64,000 nucleotides of DNA, taken from NCBI GenBank assembly GCA_045535815.1, contig JAZSMJ010000041.1, positions 41,276 through 105,275 of the forward strand. Reading direction: 5' to 3'. The notes below the pieces were generated by a model. That model saw only the letters and a program-made list of their open reading frames with translations. It did no database searches and had not been told where the DNA came from. Of the stretch, positions 1 through 8,963 are shown piece by piece. How positions within the stretch are numbered: position 1 is the first letter of the stretch; every line of letters starts with the position of its first letter. The position numbers were made by a program, and so were the translations under genes. This stretch comes from JAZSMJ01 sp045535815. Its GTDB lineage: Bacteria; Bacillota; Clostridia; Oscillospirales; CAG-272.

Positions 1-57
1 TAGCATACTGAGTATTTCAGCCTTGCGCTCTTCTGCAAACATAACGGTATTGTCCAT
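1..57 (-). CDS. DeoR-family transcriptional regulator, N-terminal fragment
   Basis: Only the first 19 codons lie in the window; the gene runs off the left edge. The ATG (complement of 55-57) follows a good AAAGGAG ribosome binding site. The peptide contains FAEERKAEILSML, which resembles the opening of the DeoR/GlpR helix-turn-helix (typically LTEERQQKILELL). It lies downstream of thiI on the same strand and may be the last gene of the proBA-thiI run. DeoR proteins usually repress sugar or nucleoside genes in response to phosphorylated sugars, but the sensor domain is not visible here. The family call rests on one short motif. Confidence 0.5.
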   Translation of the reverse strand, partial: MDNTVMFAEERKAEILSML

Positions 58-123
58 TACCTTGAGCTCTCCTTTGGTGATTTAGATTAGTTATAGATTT
101 TTTGCCGTGAAAAGCAAGACGGG

Positions 124-1308
124 TCAGCAGTATCTGAATTCTACCGTCGTCAGCGTTTCAAAGGCTTCATCCTCAAGCGCCTTGAAATCGAGCTTGTTTT
201 CCTGAAGGAGCACCTTTTCAAGATCGGGCTTGGTTTTGGGATGTCTTGGTGTGAATACCGTACAGCAGTCCTCGTACGGCTGTATGGACGTTTCAAACGT
301 GCCTATCTTTCTTGATATCTCAACTATTTCGTCCTTGTCCATACCTATGCAGGGTCTGAAAACGGGCATATCGACGGCATTATCGGTAACGCCGAGTGCC
401 TGCATGGTCTGAGAAGCAACCTGGCCTAAGCTTTCGCCCGTGATAAGTGCTCCGCAACCTCGCTTCTGTGCGGTGCGCTGTGCAAGGCGCATCATATATC
501 TGCGGAGAAGAAGGGTAAAATAATCCTCGTCGCAGTTATCTCTGAGCGCTTCCTGTATCTTTGTAAGGGAGATAACGTGAACCTTTATTCTGCAGGTATA
601 TTCCGACAGCTTTTTGGCAAGCTCGAATACCTTTTCTCTTGCTCTCTCGGAGGTGTATGGGAAGCTTTCGAAGTGAAGCGCCTCTATGGTAACTCCTCTT
701 TTTGCCATCATATATCCTGCAACCGGGCTGTCAATACCGCCCGACAGCAAAAGCAGTCCCTTTCCGTTTGATCCGCAGGGCATACCGCCTGCGCCCTTGA
801 ACTGTCCTGCGTGAATGAATGCTCCGTGCTCTCTTATCTCTATCTTTACGACAACGTCGGGATAGTTTACGTCAACTGCAACGTGAGGCATTGCCTCAGA
901 AAGCTCTCCGCCCACCTCTTTTGATATCTGTATGGAGGTCATGGGGAACGCCTTGTCGCTTCGCTTTGCCTCGCACTTGAAGCTTCTGTATCCGCCCATA
1001 AACTGCGGAACGTATTCGATTGCGGTCTTTTTGATGGTTTCAATATCCTTTTCGCACTGTGCGGCACGGCAGACTGCCGCTATTCCGAACACCTTTTTAA
1101 GCTCGTCAAAAGCGTCCTCGATAAGATCGTTTCCGCCGTTTATCTGCTCAACGTATACGGTGCTCTGCGATCTTTTTACCGAAAAAGCTCCCTCTTCGAT
1201 GCGATTGAGTCTTCTTTTTATTTCTCTCTCAAGGAAGCCCTCAAAATAGCTTCTGTTAAGTCCCTTGAGCACAAGCTCTCCGTATTTGGCAAGTAAAATT
1301 TCCTTCAA
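124..1308 (-). CDS. thiI: tRNA 4-thiouridine synthase ThiI
   Basis: ThiI adenylates U8 of tRNA and replaces its oxygen with sulfur; in many bacteria it also supplies sulfur for the thiamin thiazole. The 394-residue protein has the usual order: N-terminal ferredoxin-like segment and THUMP domain (about 1-165), then the ATP pyrophosphatase domain with PP-loop SGGIDSP at residues 189-195. There is no C-terminal rhodanese domain, the normal short form in Bacillus and Clostridia; a Cys pair (EDCC) lies near residue 348. It sits 17 nt downstream of proA on the same strand and is probably co-transcribed with it. Length and motifs make the call secure. Confidence 0.95.
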   Translation of the reverse strand: MKEILLAKYGELVLKGLNRSYFEGFLEREIKRRLNRIEEGAFSVKRSQSTVYVEQINGGNDLIEDAFDELKKVFGIAAVCRAAQCEKDIETIKKTAIEYVPQFMGGYRSFKCEAKRSDKAFPMTSIQISKEVGGELSEAMPHVAVDVNYPDVVVKIEIREHGAFIHAGQFKGAGGMPCGSNGKGLLLLSGGIDSPVAGYMMAKRGVTIEALHFESFPYTSERAREKVFELAKKLSEYTCRIKVHVISLTKIQEALRDNCDEDYFTLLLRRYMMRLAQRTAQKRGCGALITGESLGQVASQTMQALGVTDNAVDMPVFRPCIGMDKDEIVEISRKIGTFETSIQPYEDCCTVFTPRHPKTKPDLEKVLLQENKLDFKALEDEAFETLTTVEFRYC

Positions 1309-1325
1309 TTTCTGATCCTCGCTCT

Positions 1326-2582
1326 TTATCGTATTTGACCGTTACCGTCTATCGTGTATTTAACGGTGGTAAGGGCGTCAAGACCCATCGGGCCTCTTGC
1401 GTGCATCTTCTGCGTGGAGATGCCTATCTCGGCGCCGAGACCGAATTCTCCGCCGTCCGTAAAGCGTGTGGAGGCGTTTACGTAAACTGCGGCGGCATCG
1501 ACCTCTCTTTTGAATAGCTCTGCATTTTCAAGACTGCGTGTGATTATAGCCTCGCTGTGTCCCGTGTTGTGCAGATTTATATGGGAGATGGCTTCTTTTA
1601 CGTCAGACACTATCTTTACCGAGATGATATAGTCGTTATATTCGGTATAAAAATCCTGCTCGGTTGCAACTATAGCTGACGGGAGTATTGCGAGAGTTTT
1701 ATCGCAGCCCCGTATCTCAAGAGAGAATTTTTCGGTAGCTTTTGCAAATTTCGGCAGAAATTCAGCCGCTACTGCCTCGTGCACAAGCAGGCTTTCAGCC
1801 GCATTGCATACCGACGGACGTGAGGTCTTGGCATTGACTGTGACCTTTATTGCCATATCGATATCTGCACTCTCGTCTATATATACGTGGCAGTTGCCTG
1901 CACCCGTTTCGATAACGGGAACTGATGCGTTTTCCACAACGCTTTTGATAAGTCCCTTTCCGCCTCTGGGGATAAGCACGTCGATAAGCCCCCTCATATT
2001 CATAAGGGCTACCGAGCTGTCTCTTGAGGTGTCTTCTATCAGGCAGGCGGCATTCTTATCTATGCCGCATTCATGGAGCGCACGCTGAATGAGTGAAATG
2101 ATGGCGGTGTTGGTAAATATAGCCTCTTTTCCGCCTCTGAGCACTACTGCGTTTCCCGTTTTGATGCAGAGCGCCGCCGCATCTGCGGTAACGTTTGGTC
2201 TTGCCTCGTATATCATACCGACAACGCCTAAGGGAACCTTTTTGCAGGATATAACGAGACCGTTCGGTCTTGTTGTGATGCTGCCCGAGCCGATAGGATC
2301 GGCAAGAGATACGACCGCCCGAAGCGAATCGGCTATGCCGTGTATCCGTCTCTCGTCAAGCGAGAGGCGGTCTATCATAGTTTTGGCAACGCCGTTTTCG
2401 TTTGCCTTTTCTATATCCTTTGCATTGGCTGATATTATATCCTCTGCATTCTCGCATAAAAGCTGAGCTATACGGAGTATAGCCTCATTCTTCATCTGCG
2501 TCGAGGCTGACGCTATTGAAGAGGAGGCTTTTTTTGCAGCTTCACACAGAGATCTTACGTAATTTAAGGTATTATTTTCCAT
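1326..2582 (-). CDS. proA: Gamma-glutamyl phosphate reductase ProA
   Basis: Second enzyme of proline biosynthesis: NADPH-dependent reduction of gamma-glutamyl phosphate to glutamate-5-semialdehyde. The protein (418 aa from the chosen start) is a full-length aldehyde-dehydrogenase-fold enzyme with the nucleotide-binding region VVGMIYEARPNV, the GGKEA segment and the catalytic cysteine in SRPSVCNAAESLLV. A longer frame extends upstream to 2636, but the ATG at 2582 (MENNTLNYV) has an AAGGAG site at ideal distance and lies 11 nt after the proB stop, so it is preferred. Gene order proB-proA on the minus strand is the classic proline operon. Confidence 0.96.
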   Translation of the reverse strand: MENNTLNYVRSLCEAAKKASSSIASASTQMKNEAILRIAQLLCENAEDIISANAKDIEKANENGVAKTMIDRLSLDERRIHGIADSLRAVVSLADPIGSGSITTRPNGLVISCKKVPLGVVGMIYEARPNVTADAAALCIKTGNAVVLRGGKEAIFTNTAIISLIQRALHECGIDKNAACLIEDTSRDSSVALMNMRGLIDVLIPRGGKGLIKSVVENASVPVIETGAGNCHVYIDESADIDMAIKVTVNAKTSRPSVCNAAESLLVHEAVAAEFLPKFAKATEKFSLEIRGCDKTLAILPSAIVATEQDFYTEYNDYIISVKIVSDVKEAISHINLHNTGHSEAIITRSLENAELFKREVDAAAVYVNASTRFTDGGEFGLGAEIGISTQKMHARGPMGLDALTTVKYTIDGNGQIR

Positions 2583-2593
2583 ATCGCTCTCCT

Positions 2594-3379
2594 TTACCTT
2601 GCAAGGAAATGGGTTCCGACCTTTTTGCCCGAGCAAACGTCATATAGGATAGAGGGCTCTTCTCCGTTTACCAGAAACATAGGTATTCCTGCTTCGGTGG
2701 CAATAACTGCGGCGTTCAGCTTTGTAATAACTCCGCCGGTGCCTCTGTTTGTGCCTGCCCCCGATGCGTAGCTCATTATGTGCTCGTCCACACGCTCGAC
2801 CGTGGGTATCAGCACGGCGTTTGGATCGTTTCGGGGGTCCCCGGTATAAAGACCGTCGATGTCACTCATATTTATCAGAAGATCTGCTCCGCACAGTTTT
2901 GCAACGTATGCGGCAAGCGTATCGTTATCACCGAATTTTATCTCGTAAAACGAGATGGTGTCGTTTTCGTTTACTATCGGGATGCACTTCATTTTAAGAA
3001 GGGTGCGGAAGGTGTTTTCGGCATTTTCTCTTGAGTGCTCGTTTTCAATAACCTCTTTGGTCAGAAGTATCTGACCTACCGTGTGCCCGTACATACTGAA
3101 AAATCTGTCGTAGACACGCATCAGCTCGTTCTGACCGACGGCGGCAGTCGCCTGCTTTTCCTCGGTGGTCTCGGCACGGTGGCCAAGACCTATCTTTGCA
3201 GTACCTGCGGTGATAGCGCCCGAGCTTACCAGAATTATCTCCTTGCCGCTGTTTACAAGGTCTGCTATAACCTTTGCAAGCTCCTCCATTCTGCGAAGAT
3301 TGAGCTTGCCCGTTTCATGCGTCAGCGTTGACGTGCCGACCTTTACTACTATTCTTTTTGCTTCACTTACATTATTCAT
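2594..3379 (-). CDS. proB: Glutamate 5-kinase ProB (short form)
   Basis: Catalyses ATP-dependent phosphorylation of glutamate, the proline-inhibited first step of proline synthesis. The protein has the amino-acid kinase fold from RIVVKVGTSTLT through the NDT and nucleotide-binding segments. At about 261 aa it lacks the C-terminal PUA domain of the E. coli type (about 367 aa); short ProBs are known in several Firmicutes. The ATG at 3379 is chosen; a TTG two codons upstream (3385) is an in-frame alternative, and neither has a strong ribosome binding site. It is the first gene of the proB-proA-thiI run, divergent from the U32 gene. Confidence 0.93.
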   Translation of the reverse strand: MNNVSEAKRIVVKVGTSTLTHETGKLNLRRMEELAKVIADLVNSGKEIILVSSGAITAGTAKIGLGHRAETTEEKQATAAVGQNELMRVYDRFFSMYGHTVGQILLTKEVIENEHSRENAENTFRTLLKMKCIPIVNENDTISFYEIKFGDNDTLAAYVAKLCGADLLINMSDIDGLYTGDPRNDPNAVLIPTVERVDEHIMSYASGAGTNRGTGGVITKLNAAVIATEAGIPMFLVNGEEPSILYDVCSGKKVGTHFLAR

Positions 3380-3433
3380 AGCCAATACCGTTTTGTCATT
3401 TATATTCCAAATTTTAAAATTTTTGATTTGCCC

Positions 3434-3461
3434 TTTACTTTGACGAAAAATATATTATAAT
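3434..3461 (+). promoter_or_regulatory. Sigma-A promoter for the U32 gene
   Basis: TTTACT (3434-3439), a 16-nt spacer and TATAAT (3456-3461) lie about 90 nt before the GTG start of the U32 gene. A TTGACG overlaps at 3440-3445 but is too close to this -10. TTTACT also serves as the likely -35 at 52907 and 53968, which supports the reading. Confidence 0.55.
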
Positions 3462-3550
3462 AGATATATAGATATATTATATATAGTATAAATGAAACCG
3501 TGCGTATTTGCAAGTAATATTTGCAAAAAAAGATAAAAGGAGGGGCGCAG

Positions 3551-5308
3551 GTGAAAATTAAAGAAAAGCCGGAGCTTCTCGCGCCCTGCGGCTCACCTCA
3601 GGCGCTTGATGCGGCTATTGCCGCAGGAGCAGACGCTGTATATGCCGGCGGAGTAAAGTTCAACGCAAGAATGAGCGCCCATAATTTCGATGATGACGCC
3701 GTTTTTAAGGCAATCGAAAAGTGCCATGCAAACGGAGTCAGATTTTATCTTACGCTCAATACCGCAATATACGACAGAGAGCTGTCCGATGCGCTTTCTC
3801 TTGCCCTTACTCTATATAAAGCAGGGGCAGATGCGCTTATTATAACAGATCTTGGATTGGTTTCGCTGATAAGGGAATACATCCCCGACCTTGAGCTTCA
3901 TGCAAGCACTCAGCTGTCGGGTCATAATTCTCAGGCGGCTAAGTTTTTGTCCGAAAAAGGCTTTGCGAGAATGGTATGCGCCAGAGAGCTTTCGTTTGAA
4001 AATATAAAGAAGCTGAATGATAATTCACCGATAGAAACCGAGATGTTTATTCACGGCGCACATTGCGTCAGTGCCTCGGGTCAGTGCCTTATGAGTTCGC
4101 TTATAGGCGGTCGAAGCGGAAACAGAGGCGAATGCGCTCAGCCATGCCGTATGCAGTATAACGGCTCATATCCGCTCAGTCTTAAGGATATGTGCCTCGC
4201 AGGACATATCGAGGAGATACTAGACCTTGGCGTTTCATCCCTTAAAATAGAGGGCAGACTGAAAAGTCCGTCCTACGTATACGGAGTGACGTCGGTATAC
4301 AGACGTCTGATAGACGAGAGAAGAAACGCATCGGAAAATGAGATAAAGAAGCTTGCAGAGCTGTTTTCGAGGGGCGGATTTACCGACGGATATTTTACCG
4401 GCAGTATAAATAAGTCTATGCTCGGCGTGCGCTCTGATGCCGATAAGGCAAAAACGAGAAGGGTATCGGGCTCGGGAGATGCTCCAAGGGTAAAGGCAAA
4501 GCCGCTGTCTGAAGAAAAACTTGAGGCGGCAAGGCAATACAGAATATCAGACAGGGCAAGGGCAGATTTTGATTGCTCTATTCCTAAAAAAATATCCCTT
4601 ATGGGAATAAAGGATCAGACCTCGCTTATAAGGAGCGCAAGATTTTTGAGCGCACAGCAGATAAGCGGCAGAGCAAGAGAATATTTTGATATTTGTTATC
4701 TTCCGCTTGACTCATACGATTCTATTGCAAACGGCGTGGTCATTCCTGCAGTTATAACCGATTCGGAATACGATGCCGTAAAAGATAAGCTTAAGGCGGC
4801 GTTTGATGCAGGTGCAAGGCACGCTTTGTGCGGAAACGTCGGACATATCGCCCTCGCACGTGAGATAGGCTTTACAGTTTACGGAGATTTCAGGCTCAAT
4901 ATAATGAACGGAGCAAGTGCGCTTGTATTTTCCGAATTTGAAGATATCATTCTTTCACCCGAGCTTATACTTCCGCAGATAAGGGATATAAAGGCAAAGA
5001 AATGCGTTATAACCTACGGTCGCCTTCCTGTCATGCATCTTGAAAAAAGATGCGGAGCAAGCGCCCTTCGTGACAGAAAGGGTGCTGAATTCCCGGTTGT
5101 GAGAGAGGGCTCAAGAGAGAGCGTTCTGAACAGCGTTCCGGTGTGGATGGCAGACAGAGGCGCTCAGCTCGGTGCGGCAGGTATCGGCAGAGAGCATTTC
5201 ATTTTTACCACCGAAAGTGCACGTGAGGTGGACGGTGTGATCTCGGCATATCAAAAGAAATTACCGCCTAAGGGCGACATAAGACGTATAAAGCAGACAA
5301 ACGGATAA
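3551..5308 (+). CDS. Peptidase U32 family protein (RlhA/TrhP-type RNA hydroxylation protein)
   Basis: The 585-aa protein begins with the U32 opening ELLAPCGSPQALDAAIAAGA and contains the signature around residues 160-205: FIHGAHCVSASGQC, RSGNRGEC and QPCR, with conserved cysteines. E. coli U32 proteins RlhA and TrhP are needed for hydroxylation of 23S rRNA and tRNA wobble uridine, so a role in RNA hydroxylation is more likely than collagenase activity; which RNA is not decidable here. The long C-terminal part fits the RlhA-like subgroup. The GTG at 3551 is preferred over the upstream TTG at 3521 because AAAGGAGGGG ends about 6 nt before it. It leads a run U32-dut-maf-mreB-like-nth. Confidence 0.85.
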   Translation: MKIKEKPELLAPCGSPQALDAAIAAGADAVYAGGVKFNARMSAHNFDDDAVFKAIEKCHANGVRFYLTLNTAIYDRELSDALSLALTLYKAGADALIITDLGLVSLIREYIPDLELHASTQLSGHNSQAAKFLSEKGFARMVCARELSFENIKKLNDNSPIETEMFIHGAHCVSASGQCLMSSLIGGRSGNRGECAQPCRMQYNGSYPLSLKDMCLAGHIEEILDLGVSSLKIEGRLKSPSYVYGVTSVYRRLIDERRNASENEIKKLAELFSRGGFTDGYFTGSINKSMLGVRSDADKAKTRRVSGSGDAPRVKAKPLSEEKLEAARQYRISDRARADFDCSIPKKISLMGIKDQTSLIRSARFLSAQQISGRAREYFDICYLPLDSYDSIANGVVIPAVITDSEYDAVKDKLKAAFDAGARHALCGNVGHIALAREIGFTVYGDFRLNIMNGASALVFSEFEDIILSPELILPQIRDIKAKKCVITYGRLPVMHLEKRCGASALRDRKGAEFPVVREGSRESVLNSVPVWMADRGAQLGAAGIGREHFIFTTESAREVDGVISAYQKKLPPKGDIRRIKQTNG

Positions 5309-5333
5309 ATAAAATTGAAAGGTCCTACTTATT

Positions 5334-5780
5334 ATGACTGTTAAATTCAAGAAATTAAGAGAGGGCGCGTGTGCGCCGATATATGCAACGGGTGGTGCGG
5401 CTGCGGCTGACCTGCACGCACTCACCGATACTCCTATAGCAATAAAGCCACTCGAAAGAGTACTCGTGCCTACGGGGATAGCAATATCGCTTCCCTCAAA
5501 GGATACCGTTGCGCTTATATGCGCAAGAAGCGGACTTGCTTCCAAAAAGGGAATAACCATGGCTAACGGAATAGGAGTTGTCGATTCCGATTACAGAGGA
5601 GAGATAAAGGTGCCCGTCGTAAATCTCGGCTCTGATACCTTTATAGTCGAGAGCGGTGAGCGTATAGCTCAGCTTATGATAATGCCTGTGCTTACACCCA
5701 CGTTTGAAGAGGCAGACGAGCTTGACGAGACTGCAAGAGGCGAGGGCGGCTTTGGCTCGACCGGAACGGGTAAGCTCTGA
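5334..5780 (+). CDS. dut: dUTP pyrophosphatase
   Basis: Hydrolyses dUTP to dUMP and PPi, keeping uracil out of DNA and supplying dUMP for thymidylate synthesis (thyX lies further along). The 148-aa length is typical of the trimeric enzyme and all five motifs are visible in order: AAAADLHAL, ARSGLASKKG, GVVDSDYRGEIKV with the catalytic Asp, GERIAQLMIMP, and the C-terminal arm RGEGGFGSTG. The stop overlaps the maf start by one base (TGATG), implying translational coupling. Confidence 0.97.
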   Translation: MTVKFKKLREGACAPIYATGGAAAADLHALTDTPIAIKPLERVLVPTGIAISLPSKDTVALICARSGLASKKGITMANGIGVVDSDYRGEIKVPVVNLGSDTFIVESGERIAQLMIMPVLTPTFEEADELDETARGEGGFGSTGTGKL

Positions 5781-6379
5781 TGGCAGATTCAAAAAGACTT
5801 ATACTTGCATCAGCGTCGCCGAGAAGGCGTGAAATACTTTCAAGATTCGGCATTCCCTTTGATATAATCCCTGCCGATGCAGATGAGAGCACTGTTGCTG
5901 ATATGAAGGCAGACGAGGTTGTAAAAACACTCGCAAAGCGCAAGTGCGACGCAGTATGCGCTCTGCAGAAGGATGATGGCTATATCGTTATATCGTCCGA
6001 TACGGTAGTATCCTGCGACGGTGCTGTTCTCGGGAAGCCTGCTGATGAGACTGAGGCAAGACAGATGCTCCGAATGCTGTCGGGCAGAGAGCACGAGGTA
6101 TACTCGGGCTATGCGATATCCGACGGAGTAAAAACAATTGTCGGATGTGAGGTAACAAGCGTCTGCTTCAGAGAGCTGAGCGATACCGATATAGATGCAT
6201 ACATCGCCACGAATGAACCGTTTGACAAAGCCGGTGGCTATGGGATCCAAAGTCTCGGATGCGTTTTCGTTTCGGGTATAAAGGGCGATTACTACAACGT
6301 TATGGGATTTCCGATATTCAGAATAGCGCAGCAGCTTGAGAGCGATTTCGGCATCTCGTTGCTTGCGAAGAAAATATAG
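5780..6379 (+). CDS. maf: Maf-family nucleotide pyrophosphatase
   Basis: Maf proteins hydrolyse non-canonical or modified nucleoside triphosphates (dTTP/UTP or m7GTP subgroups), a house-cleaning role, and are linked to septation in Bacillus. The 199-aa protein has the N-terminal signature LILASASPRRREIL, SSDTVV with the catalytic acid, GKPADETEARQML and the C-terminal KAGGYGIQ segment. It starts on the last base of dut and is followed 33 nt later by an MreB-like gene; maf next to mre genes is a recurring Firmicute arrangement. Confidence 0.95.
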   Translation: MADSKRLILASASPRRREILSRFGIPFDIIPADADESTVADMKADEVVKTLAKRKCDAVCALQKDDGYIVISSDTVVSCDGAVLGKPADETEARQMLRMLSGREHEVYSGYAISDGVKTIVGCEVTSVCFRELSDTDIDAYIATNEPFDKAGGYGIQSLGCVFVSGIKGDYYNVMGFPIFRIAQQLESDFGISLLAKKI

Positions 6380-6412
6380 CGTTACTCTTTTCATAAATTG
6401 ACGGAGGATGAA

Positions 6413-7402
6413 ATGGCTAAGAAAATTGCGATAGATCTTGGCTCTCAGCGTACGAGAGCGTACATACCGAAAAACGGAATAGTTCTTGATCAGCCCACAT
6501 GCGCTGCAATTGGACTTGCAGATAACGAGCTTTACGCAATAGGAGAGGGCGCAAATGCCTTTGCAAAAAAGACCCCGGGAGCTCTTTCGGTGCTGAGTCC
6601 CGTATCGGCTGACGGCATACTGTCAACCGAGATGACGGCTGACATTATCTTCGGACTGCTTGAGGAAAGTATACCTAAATTCAATCCGTCAAGCTACGAC
6701 GTTTTGATCTCCATTCCCACAGATTCCGACAAGGCAGACGAGTCCGATTATTATGAGGTTCTCAATAATATAGGATTTCACAGAGTCAGCTCTATCCGTT
6801 CATGCCACGCATTAAGAGCGTGGACGGGTGGCAATAGAGGACTTTATTTTGCAGTCAACTGCGGAGCATCACGGTCTGAGGCACTTTTGCTGTCCGACGG
6901 TAATATAATTAATTCGGTTACCACCTATTACGCAGGCGATTCTGCGGATGCGGCAATAGCGAATTATTTCAAGGAAAGATATAACGTATACGTGAGTGCT
7001 GAAACGGTAAAGAGCCTAAAGCACGAGTATGCCTTTGCATATTCACAGCTGCCGGGTGAGACGGATATAATCTGCCGCAACCTCTCCACAGGTCTGCCGG
7101 TATCCGTTCACGTAACGGGAGCAGAGCTTGCAGCTGCTATTGATCCTACCGTTGTCGGTATAGCAGATATGCTTGTTTCGGTGCTTGAAAGCGTCAGCGC
7201 TGAGGTGCTTGATACGATATATAAGACCGGCATTTCTCTGTGCGGAGGCTTTGCCGCACTTGAGGGTCTGGCAGAAAGACTTACACGTGAAACTGGTGTT
7301 ACCGTAAAGAAGGAGGCATCGCCCGAGCACTGTCTTATAAAGGGACTTGGACGAATACTCGCAGATCCTATCGAATACGAATCGGACGTGAACCGCATAT
7401 GA
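6413..7402 (+). CDS. Divergent MreB/actin-like protein
   Basis: The 329-aa protein has the MreB length and architecture: a phosphate-1 motif AIDLGSQRTRAYI (about 6-18), the YAIGEGANAFAKKTPG segment, a late adenosine motif GISLCGGFAALEGL (about 280) and an MreB-like body. The phosphate-2 loop, normally DIGGGTT, reads AVNCGASRSEA (about 147-157), so the Asp and Gly residues that position ATP are altered. MreB organises cell-wall synthesis at the membrane; this copy may bind nucleotide poorly and act as a modifier. ATG 6413 is preferred over TTG 6398 because CGGAGG precedes it. No mreC or mreD follows; nth starts inside its last codons. Confidence 0.75.
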   Translation: MAKKIAIDLGSQRTRAYIPKNGIVLDQPTCAAIGLADNELYAIGEGANAFAKKTPGALSVLSPVSADGILSTEMTADIIFGLLEESIPKFNPSSYDVLISIPTDSDKADESDYYEVLNNIGFHRVSSIRSCHALRAWTGGNRGLYFAVNCGASRSEALLLSDGNIINSVTTYYAGDSADAAIANYFKERYNVYVSAETVKSLKHEYAFAYSQLPGETDIICRNLSTGLPVSVHVTGAELAAAIDPTVVGIADMLVSVLESVSAEVLDTIYKTGISLCGGFAALEGLAERLTRETGVTVKKEASPEHCLIKGLGRILADPIEYESDVNRI

Positions 7403-8052
7403 AAAAGACCGAGCTTGCAAGGATAGTCGTACAAAGGCTTGAAGAGATCTATCCCTCTGCCGAGTGTGCGCTTGAATATAAGGGAGACCCCTGGCGCCTT
7501 TTAGTTATGGGAAGGCTTTCGGCACAGTGCACGGATGCGAGGGTAAACGAGGTCTGCAAGACCTTATTCGTCAAATATCCGACAGCCGCCGATATGGCGC
7601 AGGCTGATATAAAAGAGCTTGAAGAGGCGGTAAAGCCGTGCGGACTTTTCAGGGTAAAGGCGCAGAATCTCAAAGATGCTTCGGCAATGCTGATAAACGA
7701 TTTCGGCGGAGCTTTGCCCGATACTATGGAGGAGCTTCTTCTGTTTCCCGGCGTTGGCAGAAAGATAGCCAATCTTCTGCTCGGTGATATATTCAAAAAG
7801 CCTGCCGTCGTTGCTGATACGCATTGTATACGCATAGCAGGAAGGCTGGGATTTTATCCCGAAAGCAAAAAAGATCCGCTCCAAACGGAACGGATACTTT
7901 CATCTGTAGTTGATCCCGAAAAGCAGTCTGATCTCTGCCACCGCATAGTGTGGTTTGGAAGAGAGGTCTGCACTGCACGCTCGCCGCAGTGCACCTCATG
8001 TCCGCTTGCCGATATATGCAAGCATAATAAGGACGCACAAAAGAGAAAATAA
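7399..8052 (+). CDS. nth: Endonuclease III
   Basis: Bifunctional DNA glycosylase/AP lyase that removes oxidised pyrimidines in base-excision repair. The 217-aa protein shows the helix-hairpin-helix LFPGVGRKIANLL carrying the catalytic Lys, the VADTHCIRIAGRLG segment with the catalytic Asp, and a C-terminal [4Fe-4S] cluster pattern C-x6-C-x2-C-x5-C (CTARSPQCTSCPLADIC). Its ATG overlaps the preceding TGA by 4 nt. It converges on the 8-oxoguanine glycosylase gene with only 5 nt between the stops, so two base-excision enzymes meet tail to tail. Confidence 0.97.
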   Translation: MKKTELARIVVQRLEEIYPSAECALEYKGDPWRLLVMGRLSAQCTDARVNEVCKTLFVKYPTAADMAQADIKELEEAVKPCGLFRVKAQNLKDASAMLINDFGGALPDTMEELLLFPGVGRKIANLLLGDIFKKPAVVADTHCIRIAGRLGFYPESKKDPLQTERILSSVVDPEKQSDLCHRIVWFGREVCTARSPQCTSCPLADICKHNKDAQKRK

Positions 8053-8057
8053 TATAA

Positions 8058-8903
8058 TTACTGCCAGCGTGCGTAATAGAACAGATACTGCTGTATAAGA
8101 CCTGCATATTTTCCGAGAGAGGCAATATCAATTCCATCGGGATAGTACTGCGCAAGTATGCGCTTTATCCATACGTCTATCGGGAAAACGTCGGTCTTGT
8201 CAAAGCCGAAGAGAAGTGCGCAGGATGCCACCTTAAGTCCTATACCCTTGACGGTGCAGAGCATATCTATAGCACTCTGCGTATCTGATGCATATACGCT
8301 CGCAAGGTTGAGCTCTCCGGTGTGCACCTTTTTGGATGCATCGTAGATGTATTTAGCTCTGAATCCGGTGCGAAGGGCGAATATCTCGTCCTCGCCTGCG
8401 TCGAACAGCGCTTTTGCACTTGGAAAGGCGTATTTTACGCCGTAGGGCGTTTCTATCTCATCGCCGTACCTCTCGGACATTGCGGCAATTATCTTCTTTA
8501 TACGGGGAATATTGTTGTTCTGAGAGACTATAAATGAGCAGACTGCCTCCCATGGATCCTGTCGCAGAATGCGTATACCGCGCCCTTGCTCCATAGCCTT
8601 TGACATAACTTCGTCACCCTTGAAGATGGAGGCTATCTCGCTTCTTACTGCGTTATAATCAACGTCAAGGGCAAGATATCTCAGCCATATGCTCTCAACG
8701 TCCTGCCTGCAGGTGTTATGTATGCGTATGGCATCGGGAGATAGCTGCTCAAAGCCGACGTATCTGCCCATAGCCTCACCCCAAACGATTCCGTTTTCAT
8801 CGGGATCGAAGCGGAAGGTCTGACCGCAGTCGAAGGTCTGCTCTATCAGTATACCGTCGGTATTTGTTATTTCAACGCTGTCTTTAAATTCACTTATTTT
8901 CAT
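8058..8903 (-). CDS. ogg: 8-oxoguanine DNA glycosylase (OGG1 type)
   Basis: Excises 8-oxoguanine and nicks the strand in base-excision repair. The 281-aa protein has the OGG1 N-terminal beta domain with FDCGQTFRF, the segment CSFIVSQNNNIPRIKKII, and the helix-hairpin-helix VKGIGLKVASCALL followed by PIDVW, which carries the catalytic Lys and Asp equivalents of human Lys249 and Asp268. Databases often name such proteins DNA-3-methyladenine glycosylase 2, but the SQNNN and hairpin patterns are OGG1-like. It is convergent with nth. Confidence 0.9.
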   Translation of the reverse strand: MKISEFKDSVEITNTDGILIEQTFDCGQTFRFDPDENGIVWGEAMGRYVGFEQLSPDAIRIHNTCRQDVESIWLRYLALDVDYNAVRSEIASIFKGDEVMSKAMEQGRGIRILRQDPWEAVCSFIVSQNNNIPRIKKIIAAMSERYGDEIETPYGVKYAFPSAKALFDAGEDEIFALRTGFRAKYIYDASKKVHTGELNLASVYASDTQSAIDMLCTVKGIGLKVASCALLFGFDKTDVFPIDVWIKRILAQYYPDGIDIASLGKYAGLIQQYLFYYARWQ

Positions 8904-8963
8904 AATATGATAATTCCTTTCGGTCGCATTGACCGCTTGATATAAAAAACTCGGAGGATATAA

